A DNA stretch of 64,000 nucleotides. Source: Hymenoscyphus infarciens (Eukaryota; Ascomycota; Leotiomycetes; Helotiales; Helotiaceae). The position numbers were made by a program, and so were the translations under genes. Positions 33,841-46,000 of the stretch are shown in pieces. The DNA is taken from NCBI GenBank assembly GCA_001414345.1, contig LLCB01000025.1:124001-188000 (forward strand), read 5' to 3'. The notes beneath the pieces were generated by a model that did not search any database, had not been told where the DNA came from, and was given only the letters and a program-made list of their open reading frames with translations. The stretch's first letter is position 1. The number at the start of each line of letters is the position of its first letter.

Positions 33841-35054
33841 GGCGTAGTATTTTCTAAACGTCTCTTAGCTCGTTACTACTTTTTAGTACGCTTTTAGCAC
33901 CAAACCTAAGCAAAAACCACTTATACACCTACTTTTATTCTTATAATTAATTAATAACTATAATATAAAATAGCAAAGAAACACCGAAGATCTAAAAGTC
34001 GTTAAGCCTCTAAATAAAAGACTTCTTAATATAAGGTCCTAGTTTAGCAGCGTACTATTATTATTAGTAAAAGTAGACAGAATATTAATAAGTAAGAGTC
34101 ACTTCTTTAGACACGAGATAACCTAGATTATATATCTATTTCAAAGAGTAGTATTAAAGACCTTAGTTTCTATTACTTTTTATATAATATATATATAGTA
34201 GAGGCGAAAAAAGAGAGTTATGTTTAAGTAAGAAACTAAGCTAAAAATTAGCTAAGAACGCTTAGAAAATACTAGACCGAGTATTTAAGATAATAAGCTA
34301 TTATATAAAATATAAAAAGATAGAAGTTATTCTAGTTTCTTAGACACTTTTTTTAGCTAACTCTACTTATCTAGAAAAGTAGACTAATAAAAGTAAAAGA
34401 TAATAAAAAGTAGATAAAAATAAGTAGAGTTTATTTAGAGTCTTTAAGAGTTTATAATAATAGCTTTAGTATTAAGTATAACTTTAGTATATATTATACT
34501 CTCTTTTATATTAATAATAATATAGCTAATTTAAAAGCTATTAGAAAAAGAAGTTTATATATAAATAGCTTTAATTCTACTTTATATTTCTTATAAAAGA
34601 AAGTCTAGATTTAGAGTTTTTTTCTATAATAAAATAGAAGAGAGTAAAAAGTAAGCTCTTTTCTTATCTAATAAAAATTTCTAAGAATAATAATAGTATA
34701 TATAATTAGCTTTAAGTATCTTACTCTATACGCTCTTATATATCTTCTTTTAAGCTAATTAGAAGGCTCTCTAAGCATTCTACTAATATAAGAGTGAAAA
34801 GAGTAAATAGCTATTATACTTATTTAAGAGACTAAAAGTACTAACTAATCCTAGCGAGCGTATTATAAAGAGATACGAGAGTAGAGTTAAAAAAGAGTTT
34901 AATATAACGTTAAAAGAGATAGAAAGTAGTATTAATAAATTAGAGATTACTTAGTATAAAAGAAGATATATATATATCTCTCTCTACTTATTAAGCTAAT
35001 TTCTTAATTTACTATAAATCTCTTTTATATAATTTAAGAGCTATTTAAAAAAAT

Positions 35055-35690
35055 AAGTTTATAAGTAGATAGCTTTTATTTAACTCTAAAGCTCTATTTA
35101 GATTAGATTATTTCAAGGATTATTTTAAAGATTATAATAAATAATCTCTATAATATAAATATATTAGTATATTTTAAGAGTTATTTAATAATCTTAATTA
35201 ATCTCTTACTAAAATAAATTCTACTCGATTTTAAATAGAATTAAAATTATCTACTCTTAATACTCTATATATCTATATCTCTACTATTACTACTACTACT
35301 TACTATAGAGTACGATAATAAAGAAGAGTAATATCGCTTATAATTACTTCTTCTCTAGAGTCTTTTATTTTTATAATTATAATCTAAAAAGCGCTCTCTT
35401 AGTATTAACTATTTTAAAAGCTCTAAGTATATAAAAGAGCTAAGTTTATATAATTTATAATTTATATACGCGATACTTAAAAGAGATAAATTAAGAGCTA
35501 TAGAGATATTTAGAGATTTAGATTATTATTAATTCTTTTAAATAATCTAGAATTATTTAAAGCTAAATAATCTTAAATAATTCTAAGTAATCTCTAAAAT
35601 AATCTACTCTAAATAATCTAATCTAAATAGAGTTTAACTTCTATTAGACTAGATTTTAAAAATAAAAGCTTTATTATTTTAATAAATATA
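35055..35690. repeat. Inverted-repeat (foldback) element, RIP-mutated
   Basis: The arm around 35065-35130 (AGCTTTTATTTAACTCTAAAG, CTATTTAGATTAGATTATTT) is matched in reverse complement around 35575-35690 (AAATAATCTAATCTAAATAG and AAATAAAAGCT). The 450-bp middle has further AATAATCT/AGATTATT words. It could be a decayed MITE or two inverted copies of one repeat; no target duplication was identified. Confidence 0.5.
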
Positions 35691-35865
35691 TATTAAAAAA
35701 ACTAAAAAAGTATAAAAACTAAATTTAGTTTTAAGTAGTATAAGCTATATCTAAGAGATAGCTAATAAGTATAGTACGCGGTATATTCTACGAATCTCTA
35801 GTAGCTCTATTCTATCTCTAGAGCTATCTATAGAGCTAAGTTTAAGTTAAAGACGTAGTAATATC

Positions 35866-36361
35866 TATAATAGCACGAAATACATATAACTATAGTAGAG
35901 GTATATAGGAGTGCGTATAGTAGAATAACGTGTGTAGATACTAGGCTCTAATATAGAAGAAAATAATAACTGTCTCTCTACTATACTAAACATAAACGTC
36001 TATATATAAGAAGGTTAGAAGCTTCTAAGTTCTGATAATAATAATAACTAAGCTCTATCTAATATAGCTAATACTAAATAATAAGAGCTGAAAAGCTAAA
36101 TATATAACCTTTAATTCTTTAGAAAGCTAAATATATAATATCTAAACCTTAATCTCTTTTATATATAAATATTAGATATTAATACCTTTAGTACTTTGCT
36201 TATATAAGTATTAGTTATTTATAATCTTAGCTCTAGAGGTATTAGAGGTATTAGCACTACTTAAGAGTATCGGCAGTTTTACGAATACTAATAATTTAGA
36301 ATAGTGCTATTATATAATAATCTAGCTATTATATAATAATCTAGAATAGTATACTATTACA
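35866..36361 (+). repeat. 5' LTR of copy 2
   Basis: 496 bp; starts TATAATAGCACGAAATACAT, ends TACTATTACA. Confidence 0.85.
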
Positions 36362-37119
36362 TTCTCTCTCCTTTAAAAAGACTCGTTCTAAGTCTTCGGT
36401 TAGCGATTAGTATAGTATTAGGTTGATTAGAGTATTATTTATCTTTTTATTATAAAGAATATAACTTATCTTATTATTATAGTATCTAATAGTTAGAGTA
36501 GAGTTAGTAGTTAGTAGTATTATTATTTAAGAGCTGATTACTCTTTATTTACTACTATATACTATATAATAATAAGATATAAATAGAAGAGAAGCTGATA
36601 ATTAGCTAGTAGGTAGAAAGTAGTACGCTACTATAGAGTTGTTATATTTTTACTATTATTATATATTATAATAGTAATTATTAAGTAATAAATAATAATT
36701 ATAAAGCAATAACTATTATTATAAGTAGTATATTAGTAGGCGACTTTTCTCTAATTCTAACTTCTCTTCTTCTTTTCTTTTTATCTAAATAATATAAATA
36801 GTAAGAATATCTTCTAATTAGGTATATTCTTATATACTAACTTATCTTCTAGAACATATATATATATTATATATATATATAAAAGTAAGTTCTTCTCTTC
36901 TTAATTAGACCTAATTTAAGGCTAATCTAATATAGTAAAATGCCTCTTCTATATCCTTCTAGTATGCTTCTAGCTATCTACTAAGTCTACTATATTTAAT
37001 GCCTTTAGGTAAAATCTTAGAACGGAGATTATATATACGCTTTTAAAAAGCTAAAGTTAAAGAAGTATAGGTACTATATAGAGTAGAATACTATATATAT
37101 TCTAGTAAGTTTAATTCTA

Positions 37120-37700
37120 AATATATATTAAATTTATTTTAACTTAGGTAGTTACTATAGTTTATTAAGAAGGAGTTTAGTAAGCTTAAGAGTAAGGAGG
37201 AGAAGAGGGCGATTAAGAAGGCTACTAAGGCCTTAGATAAGATATTAGTTGTTACTAGTATAGAAGTACTAAAGAGTAGTTTAGAGGTATAGTTTACTCT
37301 CTTAAAAGAGACTTAGGCGTTTTATACTAAGGTTGTTATAAGTACCTCTTACTTGTTAAAGGGGTTTTAGTTACTAATATTTAATAGTTCTTATACTATA
37401 TTATAGAGAGTAAGACCTCTGTCTAAACCTAGATTTAGGTTCTTTTTAAGGCCTACTTAAAGAGTTTATAGACGTCCTCTTTAAAGCTAGTTATAGGAGG
37501 TCGCTAAGATAAGAAGCGTCTCTATAAGGAGGAGGTAGTAGAGGAAGAGCTGATTTAGACTCCTTACGTTTAGAAGAGTAGGAAGAAGAATAATAAGTCA
37601 GAGGAAGGAGAGGCTACGGCCTAGAGAGGGTTAGTAGGCCCTGTTTTAGTAGTAACTTAGTCTTAGTTCTTTACTTTATTAACTTCAAACATTTCTACTA
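37120..37700 (+). pseudogene. Decayed coding remnant inside copy 2
   Basis: A less AT-rich patch in which Lys/Glu-rich stretches can be read between stops, e.g. KKEFSKLKSKEEKRAIKKA near 37160-37220 and, in another frame, KKRLYKEEVVEEELI near 37515-37560. Stops are TAG/TAA at positions fitting former CAG/CAA. The style resembles the charged C-terminal tails of fungal DDE (CENP-B/HTH-type) transposases, but this is a weak resemblance. The patch is missing from copy 1, so it may be foreign cargo or an older insertion. Confidence 0.35.
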
Positions 37701-38479
37701 GTTAGTGTTTTATCTTAGGTTTTTATTATAAGTTCCTTATTAAGAGTAACTAGAATTAGAGAGTATTTAATAGAGTTTTATAAATTAACTCTTTTATCTA
37801 ATTCTTATCTAATTCCTATATATTAAGCTATTTAGAGAGGTGTTAGAGTAGTTCTAGCTTTATAAAAGTCTCTTAGACGATATAGTAAACTCTGAAAATT
37901 ATCTATAAGATACTAAGCGGGATCTGAATAGTATCTAACCTAGTTTATAGATGTTTATAAAAGAGACTTTATTTCTAATCCTTTAATATTAAAGTATAAG
38001 TATTCACGTTTACTAAAAGAGTATAGTCCGATCCTGTCTAGTAGGTTAGAAAAAGTTTAAAAAGTTTAAAAAGTTTAAAAAGCTTAAAGTAGAGATAGAG
38101 GCGAATTTAGAGTAGAGTTAGAAGTAAATATTAAGAGGTAACGTTGTTAGTAATAGTAATAACTTAATTAAGAGCTTATTTTAGAAGTATACTGATTTAT
38201 ATCTAATTTAAATTTAAATAAAACATCTAATATACTAGATATAAAAGAAAGTAAGTTTATCTAAACTTAGGTTAGCGAGGACTTAGAGTAAAGTTAGAAA
38301 CGAAAAGTCGATAATGTCGTAGATAGTAATAACTTAGCTAAGAGGTTACTATCCTTTTAAGAGCGTACTAATTCGATTCGTAGCTGATTTAAATTCAGAT
38401 GAAAAAAGAACTTCTAGCTCTACTAGAAGTAAAAGAAAGTAAGAAAGTAACGACTATAAGACTCTATACTAGAGTTAGT

Positions 38480-38815
38480 TAGGTTTCGGCTAGTTAAAAG
38501 CGAGGTTATAGCCGAGTTGTTAAAGTTAAAATTTATTATCTAAGTATCTAAAGATAATAAAAGGGGTAGTTTTAGCTAGTTAAAGGCGAAGTTATTACTA
38601 AATATTAAAAAATACTATTTAATATTTAAGATAATAAAAGGAGGAGTTTTAGCTAGTTAAATATGAAGTTATTACTAAAGTTTATTAAATTATCTAAGTA
38701 TCTAGAGATAATAAAAGAGGTGGTTTTAGCTAGTTAAATAAACTTAATACTAAAGTTATTAAAGTTAAAATTATTATCTAAGTATCTAGGGATAATAAAG
38801 GGATAGTTATAGATA
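38480..38815 (+). repeat. Decayed minisatellite of copy 2
   Basis: Four to five units with the word GTTTTAGCTAGTTAAA (decayed from GTTTCGGCTGGTCAAA) and AGATAATAAAAG, about 70-80 bp apart; counterpart of the array at 15950-16255. Confidence 0.65.
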
Positions 38816-39889
38816 TAGTAGTATCTAAGTTTAGATATCTAGTTATATAAAACTATATTACTTAGGCTTATAAGCTACCTTATTCTCTTTAGTAATTTAG
38901 GTTTAAATTAGAGTACTTAAGGACTTATTCGAAATCGTCTTCTAATTCTAATTCTACTTTAAAAGTAATAAGGAAAAAGTTTAAAGTAAAATTATAAAAG
39001 TTTAAAGTAGAGTTAGATAGTGTTTAGTTAAGAAATAGTAATAACTTAGTTAAAAGCTTACTTCTTTATTTTGTTCTAATAGAAAGCGTATTTTAACTAA
39101 CTTATATCTACTTTAAAAAGTTTAAATAAAAAAAAGAAACTTCTAGCCTAGCTAGAAAAGTAAGAAAGACTCTATACTAGAGTTAGTAAGGTTTTAGCTA
39201 GTTAAAGGATTTTGATACCGAAGTTGTTATATTACCTTATTCTCTTTAAGGTACTTAAGAACTTAAACATCTTCTGATTTCGAATTCTACTTCTAAAGTA
39301 GAGGACGATTTACTGTTGTATTATAGAGAGTTCAGAGCTAAACTAGATAAGGATAGAGGAGTATTCTTTTAAACTAAAGTACTAATATTAATAGGCGTAG
39401 TCGATTCTAAATATTTAGTGCTTTAGTATCCCTTCTTATCTATAGCTAAAAGATTATTCACTATCTTAGCAAAGTTATAATTCTAGCGTCTCTTAAGAGT
39501 AGTAGAGACGTTTTAGAGCTAAAGTATAATCTTATTTTATCTTATATATAAAAGAACCTTTCTAATTCTAGTATCTATCTAAGTATAGCTATACTTGAAA
39601 AGTAACCTTTTAAAGTTAGTAAAAGTTTCTTTAGTATAATCTTCTCCTAATTCTACTTCTATCTCTTTTAACTTCTATCTCTTTTAACCTTTATACTAGC
39701 GGCTAGGACTCGGTTTATAACTATAGTTTTTTAAATGTTTACTAGTAGAGGTTTAAAGAGAGTTTAGAGTAGAGTTAGATAATATTTAGTTAGGATTAAA
39801 GATAGCGATAACTTAGCTAAGAGCTCGCTTCTTTGTTTTATTCTAATAGAAAGCGTATTTTAACTGATTTATATCTAATTTAAGTTTTA

Positions 39890-40625
39890 AGAAGTAGTAT
39901 AAAGTTTATTAGAGGTAGAGGCTTATAAGCAAAGGAGGTCTAAACGTAGGCTTTAAAAAGTAAAGAAGAGTTTAAATAAAGGTTTAAAAGAGAGTTAGAT
40001 TAGTAAGAGTTTAAAAACAGAGTGTTTATTAACTTTATAGTTCGCTTATAATTATGTCTATCTTGTCTAACTAATTGTTTTATCCTTTATTTTTATACTA
40101 TTATCTTATTAATATATTATCTATATCTAAGAAGTCTTACTTATTATTTTATTAAGATCTTCTAGGTCTTAGTATATAAGTATAGATTAGAGAGAGTTTA
40201 AAAGGTCTTTTAAAAAGAGGGGTAGCTCTAGAAGAGAGTTATTAGAAAGTATTAGAGGTAGCTACTCGTAGCTAAAAAGAGTATAAATTTAAGCTTAGAA
40301 GTAAGAGAGGGTTTAATTAAGGGTTTAAAAGAGAATCGGATTAGAGAGGGTTAAGAGGTAAAGTATTTTATTAACTTTAAATTATAAGCTTGCTTATTTG
40401 TCTTTCTAGCTTAGCTAGCTAATTCCTTATTTCTTAATTCTCTACTTCTAAAGCTTATATAACTAACCATATCTAGTCTATATTTAAGAAGTCTTACTAG
40501 TCTCTTTAACTATTGTTTTATTAGAATCTTCTTAATCTTAGTATATAGATGCTATTTAAACGGCTTTTAGAAAGGAGAGTAGCTCTAGAAAGGCGTTTAA
40601 CGCCTTATAGTAGAACTAGGTTTAA
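39890..40625 (+). repeat. Tandem duplication of about 345 bp in copy 2
   Basis: The segment beginning near AGAGGTAGAGGCTTATAAGC (39911) recurs as AGAGGTAGCTACTCGTAGC near 40253, followed in both cases by the TTATTAACTTTA…CTTAT and AGAAGTCTTAC…GGTAGCTCTAGAA landmarks. Copy 1 has this segment once. Confidence 0.6.
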
Positions 40626-40986
40626 CATTTCAAAGATACTAATTTAGAGAGAAGAGAGAGAGTAAGATTAGATTTAGAAGCTTTCTAGATAACTATTATA
40701 AGTCGACTTATTTACTAAATCTAGAGTTATTAGAACTCTTAAGAAATACTTAGTATATTCTAATCTCTTAATATATACTAAAACACGATTTATACTAGTT
40801 ATTTATATAAATAATAAACCCTACTATTACTAGCTATTTAGGTAGTCTCTAATTACCTAGCTATATAAGGATATTATTATAATATTTTAAATCAAGTATA
40901 AATCGACTTCTAAATAAAGAGTAGTAATAAGCTTGAAAAGAGATATTATTAAAACTATTACTAGTGAAGAAGAGTTATTATTTTTA

Positions 40987-41482
40987 TATAATAACACGAA
41001 ATACATATAACTATAGTAGAGACATATAGAAGTATATATAGTAGAATAATATATATAGATACTAGGCTCTAATATAGAAGAAAATAATAACTATCTCTCT
41101 ACTATATTAAACATAAACGTCTATATATAAGAAGATTAGAAGCTTCTAAGTTCTAATAATAATAATAACTAAGCCCTACTTAATATAGCTAATACTAAAT
41201 AATAAGAGCTAAAAAGCTAAATATATAACCTCTAATCCTTTAGAAAGCTAAATATATAACATCTAAACCTTAATCCCTTCTATATATAAATATTAAATAT
41301 TAATACCTTTGACACTTCACTTATATAAGTATCGGTTATTTATAATCTTAGCTCTAGAGGTATTAGAGGTATTAGCACTACTTAGAAGTATCAGCAGTTT
41401 CACGAATGCCGACAATTCAGAATAGTACTATTATATAATAATCTAGCTATTATATAATAATCCAGGATAGCATACTATTATA
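40987..41482 (+). repeat. 3' LTR of copy 2
   Basis: 496 bp, same length as the 5' LTR; differs from it by scattered C/T and G/A changes. A purine-rich GAAGAAGAG precedes it. Confidence 0.85.
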
Positions 41483-41487
41483 ATATC

Positions 41488-42720
41488 TCTTTTTATAACT
41501 ATTAGAGTTTTAAGTCTCTCGACTTTCTATAAAGAAGCTACGTTATATATAGTAATATACTAGTATCCTTAATAAAGACTTATATAGCTTATTTACTTAA
41601 TAGTAGTATTTATAGACTACTAAACTAATTAAGAAAGCCTCTAAAGTCGATACTATATACTCGCTAATACTAGAGAACTTCTACTCTAGATATACTACGG
41701 AATTAAAGTATATACGACTCTAAGAAGATAAGAGCTATATACTAACCTAAGATTAGAGATAATACTCGCGGTAGTTATTCTATATAGTCGATATATATTA
41801 TATTCGAGTTAAGAGAATTACTAGAAAAAATAAAAGACTTTCAACGATAGTAATAGAGTAATTAGAAAGAGTCTAGATAGTATAAATAAGAGTATAAAAC
41901 TAGAGAAGTCTTTATAACTAGAGAATAGAGTCTCTACTATTTATAATTATTATATATAGATATTTAAAGTATATTTAGTAGTATTATAGATAAAGTAGTA
42001 TAAATACTTCTAGAGAGATATAGAACTATAAAGTAGAAAGAATAGAGAATAGAACTAGAAGACTTAGATTAGAGATATACTAGAGAAAGGTCTTATATAA
42101 GATAGTAGACTAGACAACGATTATTATTAGTTCTATATAAAAAAGAGCTAACTAAGCTCTTATAAGAGCTATTATAATAAACTAAATTAGTTATTTATAA
42201 GAATAACTACTCTAAAATATAACGAAATAGAATAGAGAGAATAGAGAAGATACTAAGCTATTACTAGAGATAAGAGATATAACGTCTAATAATAGATACT
42301 TTTCAAAGTATATAAGCTTCTTTAGATAGAAACTCTATAAAAAAGTACGTTTATATAACGCCTTTCTAGCAGCTAAAAATACTAGTTAAATATATTAAAA
42401 AAAAAAAAAAAAAAAGCTAATAAATATAGATAAATTAGAGATTTATCTAATACTTCTTAGAAAAGATTTTAATAAAAAAGAGTACTTATTAAGATATTAA
42501 TAGTTTAAATTAATATATTAAAACTAAACTTACGTTTAGTACTAAAGCTATTATTATTAGATCTTAGACTTCTATAGAAGAATTCTTAACTTAACTAAGT
42601 ATTCTTTTCTTGATTTAGTTAGTCTAGTTTGTTATTAAGCGTAGACGTAACGATTCTTCTTTTATAAGACTAAGGAACTAAGATAAGACAGGATAATTAC
42701 CTAACACATTTTAAATAATA
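41488..42720. other. RIP block 2, right part: degraded repeats
   Basis: AT-rich decayed DNA with a 19-base A run at 42397-42415. Composition returns to normal abruptly near 42.7 kb. No gene. Confidence 0.6.
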
Positions 42721-43096
42721 ATTTTTGCCAAATTTTCCAAAACAATTACTTATCGTAAATTAGAAGTTTGATCAACGAGAGCTACCTATTTACCTTTCCA
42801 TGTATGTCGGAAGTCGGAAGGAGAGCGGGATGATGAAAGACCGACCCGGAAAGCAAGCCGAGCGGGAACCCTCTTTGGTAATGTACAAGGAGGCGTGGCC
42901 TTGCAAGAGAAGATAGATCTTACTTTGCCTTGCGCTCGGCTCCCACTATGGACGGATTTCTCGTATCGGATTCAAAGCAGATGACCAGACCCTGAATGCT
43001 AGAAAGTCTGATTCCCTTGCTGTAAACAACAATGAACCAATCCCAAATCTACACATTCGACCGCTTTCCGTGAGCCTCTCTTCTCCCCTTCCCGCC
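42721..43096 (+). promoter_or_regulatory. Upstream region of the ABCA transporter
   Basis: About 375 bp of normal-composition DNA between RIP block 2 and the ATG at 43097; must hold the promoter. No specific site is claimed. Confidence 0.4.
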
Positions 43097-46000
43097 ATGT
43101 CTCGTTGGAGATCCCCCTTCGTGGGCCAAGTCAACACGTTGATTCGCAAGAATGGATTGATTGCGCTTCAACGACATCCCATCTCCACCACTATCCGCGC
43201 CTTTCTCCTGCCCGTCGCCTTTGTCATCTTCCTCAGTTACGCCCGGAATCTGTTTATTCCTCCCTCGAATTATGGCATTGGATCGTCGAACGAGGTACGG
43301 ACTTTGGGCCAAGGGCTGGATGCTGCCACGGGTGGAAGGCATACGGTTGCGTTTGTCGATAATGGTTTAGGTGGTGGAGATATTGGGCAAGTCATTGAGT
43401 TGGTGGCGCAACAGGTGGCGGCCGCTGGAAAAACGGCCGTACGGTTGCAGAACGAGGTTCAGCTCCTCGAGACGTGCCGAAGCAGTTTGAGAGGTGCGAC
43501 GTCGTGCTATGGAGGCGTTGTTTTTGAATCGTCGCCTACACAGGGAGACGGCGGGATTTGGAATTACACACTGAGGTTGGTTGTTGGTAACATCGGAGGC
43601 ATTTCTATGCTAACAATTCCCAGGGCCGATGGCGCGTTTGGTTCACGAATCGACGTCGGAAAGACCACCAACGATGTCCAGATATTCCTCCTTCCTCTAC
43701 AACAAGCTGTAGATAGCGCTATCATCAGTGTCAATGCATCGACGGGGACTGCGCCTCTTTCCAACAAGATTTCCGAATACCCCTTCACGAGTATCACCCA
43801 GGCGCAAAGGGACATAAATATCCGCGTGAACTATCAAGGAGCAATCATCAACATTTTGGCAGTGGCTTTCCTCATAGCAATGGTGGGTGTGAGCTATCAC
43901 CTCACAGGATTCATTGCTTCAGAACGAGAATTGGGAATATCGCAACTCATTGAAGCAATGATGCCCAATCAGAAGAGATGGCAACCCCAAGTGGCACAAC
44001 TGCTAGCATACCACATTTCTTTCGACCTCATATACCTCCCAGGTTGGGTCATCATTGGCGTTGTTTTTGGTGTTGGCGTTTTTGCTGAAACTTCCATGGC
44101 AATTGTGATCGTATACCACATACTGGCCGGTTTAGCTCTTACAAGTTTCTCACTTCTTGGTGCGTCCTTTTTCAAGAAAGCACAGCTCAGTGGTATTACC
44201 GTTGCTCTGGTGACATTATTACTCGGAGTACTGGCTCAAGTAATCAATGCCAAAGACTCCGGTACCGTTGCTGTTCTAAGTTTATTGTTTGCACCTTGCA
44301 ATTACGTCTTCTTCTTGATGTTCATGGCTCGATATGAACGCCAGAAATTGGCAACAGACTTAGTCCATGGTGCCCCGCAAAACCCATGGCAGCTTCCTGG
44401 AATTGCTCTGTGGGTTTTTTTGATTCTTCAGATAATTTTGTATCCCTTGATTGGAGCTTGGGTATCAAATTTTTTATTTGGCACGGCATCCAAAGGAAGA
44501 ATTGTCGAGATTGACAATCAAGATTCCCCCATGGCCTTCAGAAATGAGACAGTTAGTCTACAAGAGTTCACCAAACATTATCCAACTAGCTGGTTGCGTC
44601 GGAAGTTTACACGAAACCCTAAGCCTACTGTAATCGCAGTCAGTGGCTTGAATCTGAGTGCAAGACAAGGTGAGATCTGTGTATTGTTAGGCGCAAATGG
44701 CAGTGGGAAGAGTACCACACTGGACTCTATAGCGGGTTTAAACAAGGTCACAAGTGGATCCATCACTGTAAATGGCAAGGGCGGTCTTGGAATCGCGCCA
44801 CAGAAAAACGTACTTTGGGATGAGGTTACGGTCGAGGAGCATATTCGCATATTTAATCGTCTGAAATCGCCACTTCAACACGACACCAAGGAAGCTCTAC
44901 AGAAGTTGGTACAAGCTGTTGATCTGGATCGTAAGGTTTCGGCAAAATCAAAGACTCTTTCAGGTAAGTCAGTACCTTGGAGGTAGATGGCTGACAAGTC
45001 ATAAGGGAATTTACTGGGGTGTTCCAGGAGTCTTGGGCCAATATGTTTATTGTCTCGAGAATTCTAGGACACACGTCTATTACCTGTCGATCATTGGAAA
45101 ATCCGTCTCTGGTTGAAAGACACACTCAACCTGTTGATTTACTCATACAAACAGTACACTAACTTTATAATTTGACAACAGGTGGCCAGAAACGAAAACT
45201 TCAACTCGCAATCATGTTCACAGGAGGCAGTGCCGTCTGTTGTATTGACGAAGTATCATCTGGACTAGACCCCCTTAGCCGCCGCAAGATCTGGAATATA
45301 TTACTCGCGGAGAGAGGTTCTCGAACCCTAATTATGACCACCCATTTCCTTGACGAAGCGGATTTATTGGCAGATAGAATGTTTATTCTCTCCAAAGGAA
45401 CACTACGAGCGCAGGGAACATCAGTTGAGCTGAAAGAAAAGCTTGGTGGTGGTTATCGAATCCATCTTCATCTACCCCCTGGGCATCCGTCACCACATAT
45501 CGAAGGGGCTGAGAAATATGATACCTTTGGTCAAGCGACTTACACCGCTTCGACTTCGGGCGAAGCTGCGCATATTATCCGATATCTGGATAAGCATGGG
45601 TTGTCAGATTACCAACTTTCTGGACCGACGATCGAGGATGTATTCCTTCAACTTGCTGATGAGGCAAAATCTCCGAACGACACAATAGTAGATGAAAAGC
45701 GACATTCTGAAATGACAGAAGTATCAGACGAAAATCCAGGAGAGGCAGCAACCCCACAAACCCGTCTTGACGTTCTAGGACTACATACTGGCAAACGAAT
45801 CAGCCCCTTCCAACAATGCTGGGTGCTATTCAGAAAGAGATATACTATTTTAAGGAGGAATTATCTTCCTTATATTTGCGCTTTTCTCTTACCAATTATT
45901 GCAGCCGGACTCGTCACCTTGTTTTTGAAGGATTTCAGGGCGGTTGGATGTTCACCTGTCGACAACACCCAAGTTTCTGACGTTGAAAGTCTCGTAACCG

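Larger units (their letters stand above)
33191..35865. other. RIP block 2, left part: degraded repeats
   Basis: Very AT-rich, TpA-dominated DNA with stops in every frame. It holds an LTR fragment (33588-33840) and an inverted-repeat element (about 35055-35690), listed separately. No gene is recognised. Confidence 0.65.
35866..41482 (+). mobile_element. Large non-autonomous LTR element, copy 2
   Basis: A complete 5.6-kb element with LTRs of exactly 496 bp each (35866-36361 and 40987-41482) and an exact target duplication ATATC (35861-35865 and 41483-41487). LTR ends match copy 1 for the first ~95 bases and at the terminus, but the middle differs. The interior from about 37.96 kb on is homologous to the interior of copy 1, with an additional tandem duplication of about 345 bp (39.9/40.25 kb). 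The first ~1.5 kb of the interior (36.4-37.9 kb) is absent from copy 1. No gag, RT or integrase motif was found, so a trans-mobilised (LARD-like) element is inferred. Decay is heavy except at about 37.1-37.7 kb. Confidence 0.82.
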
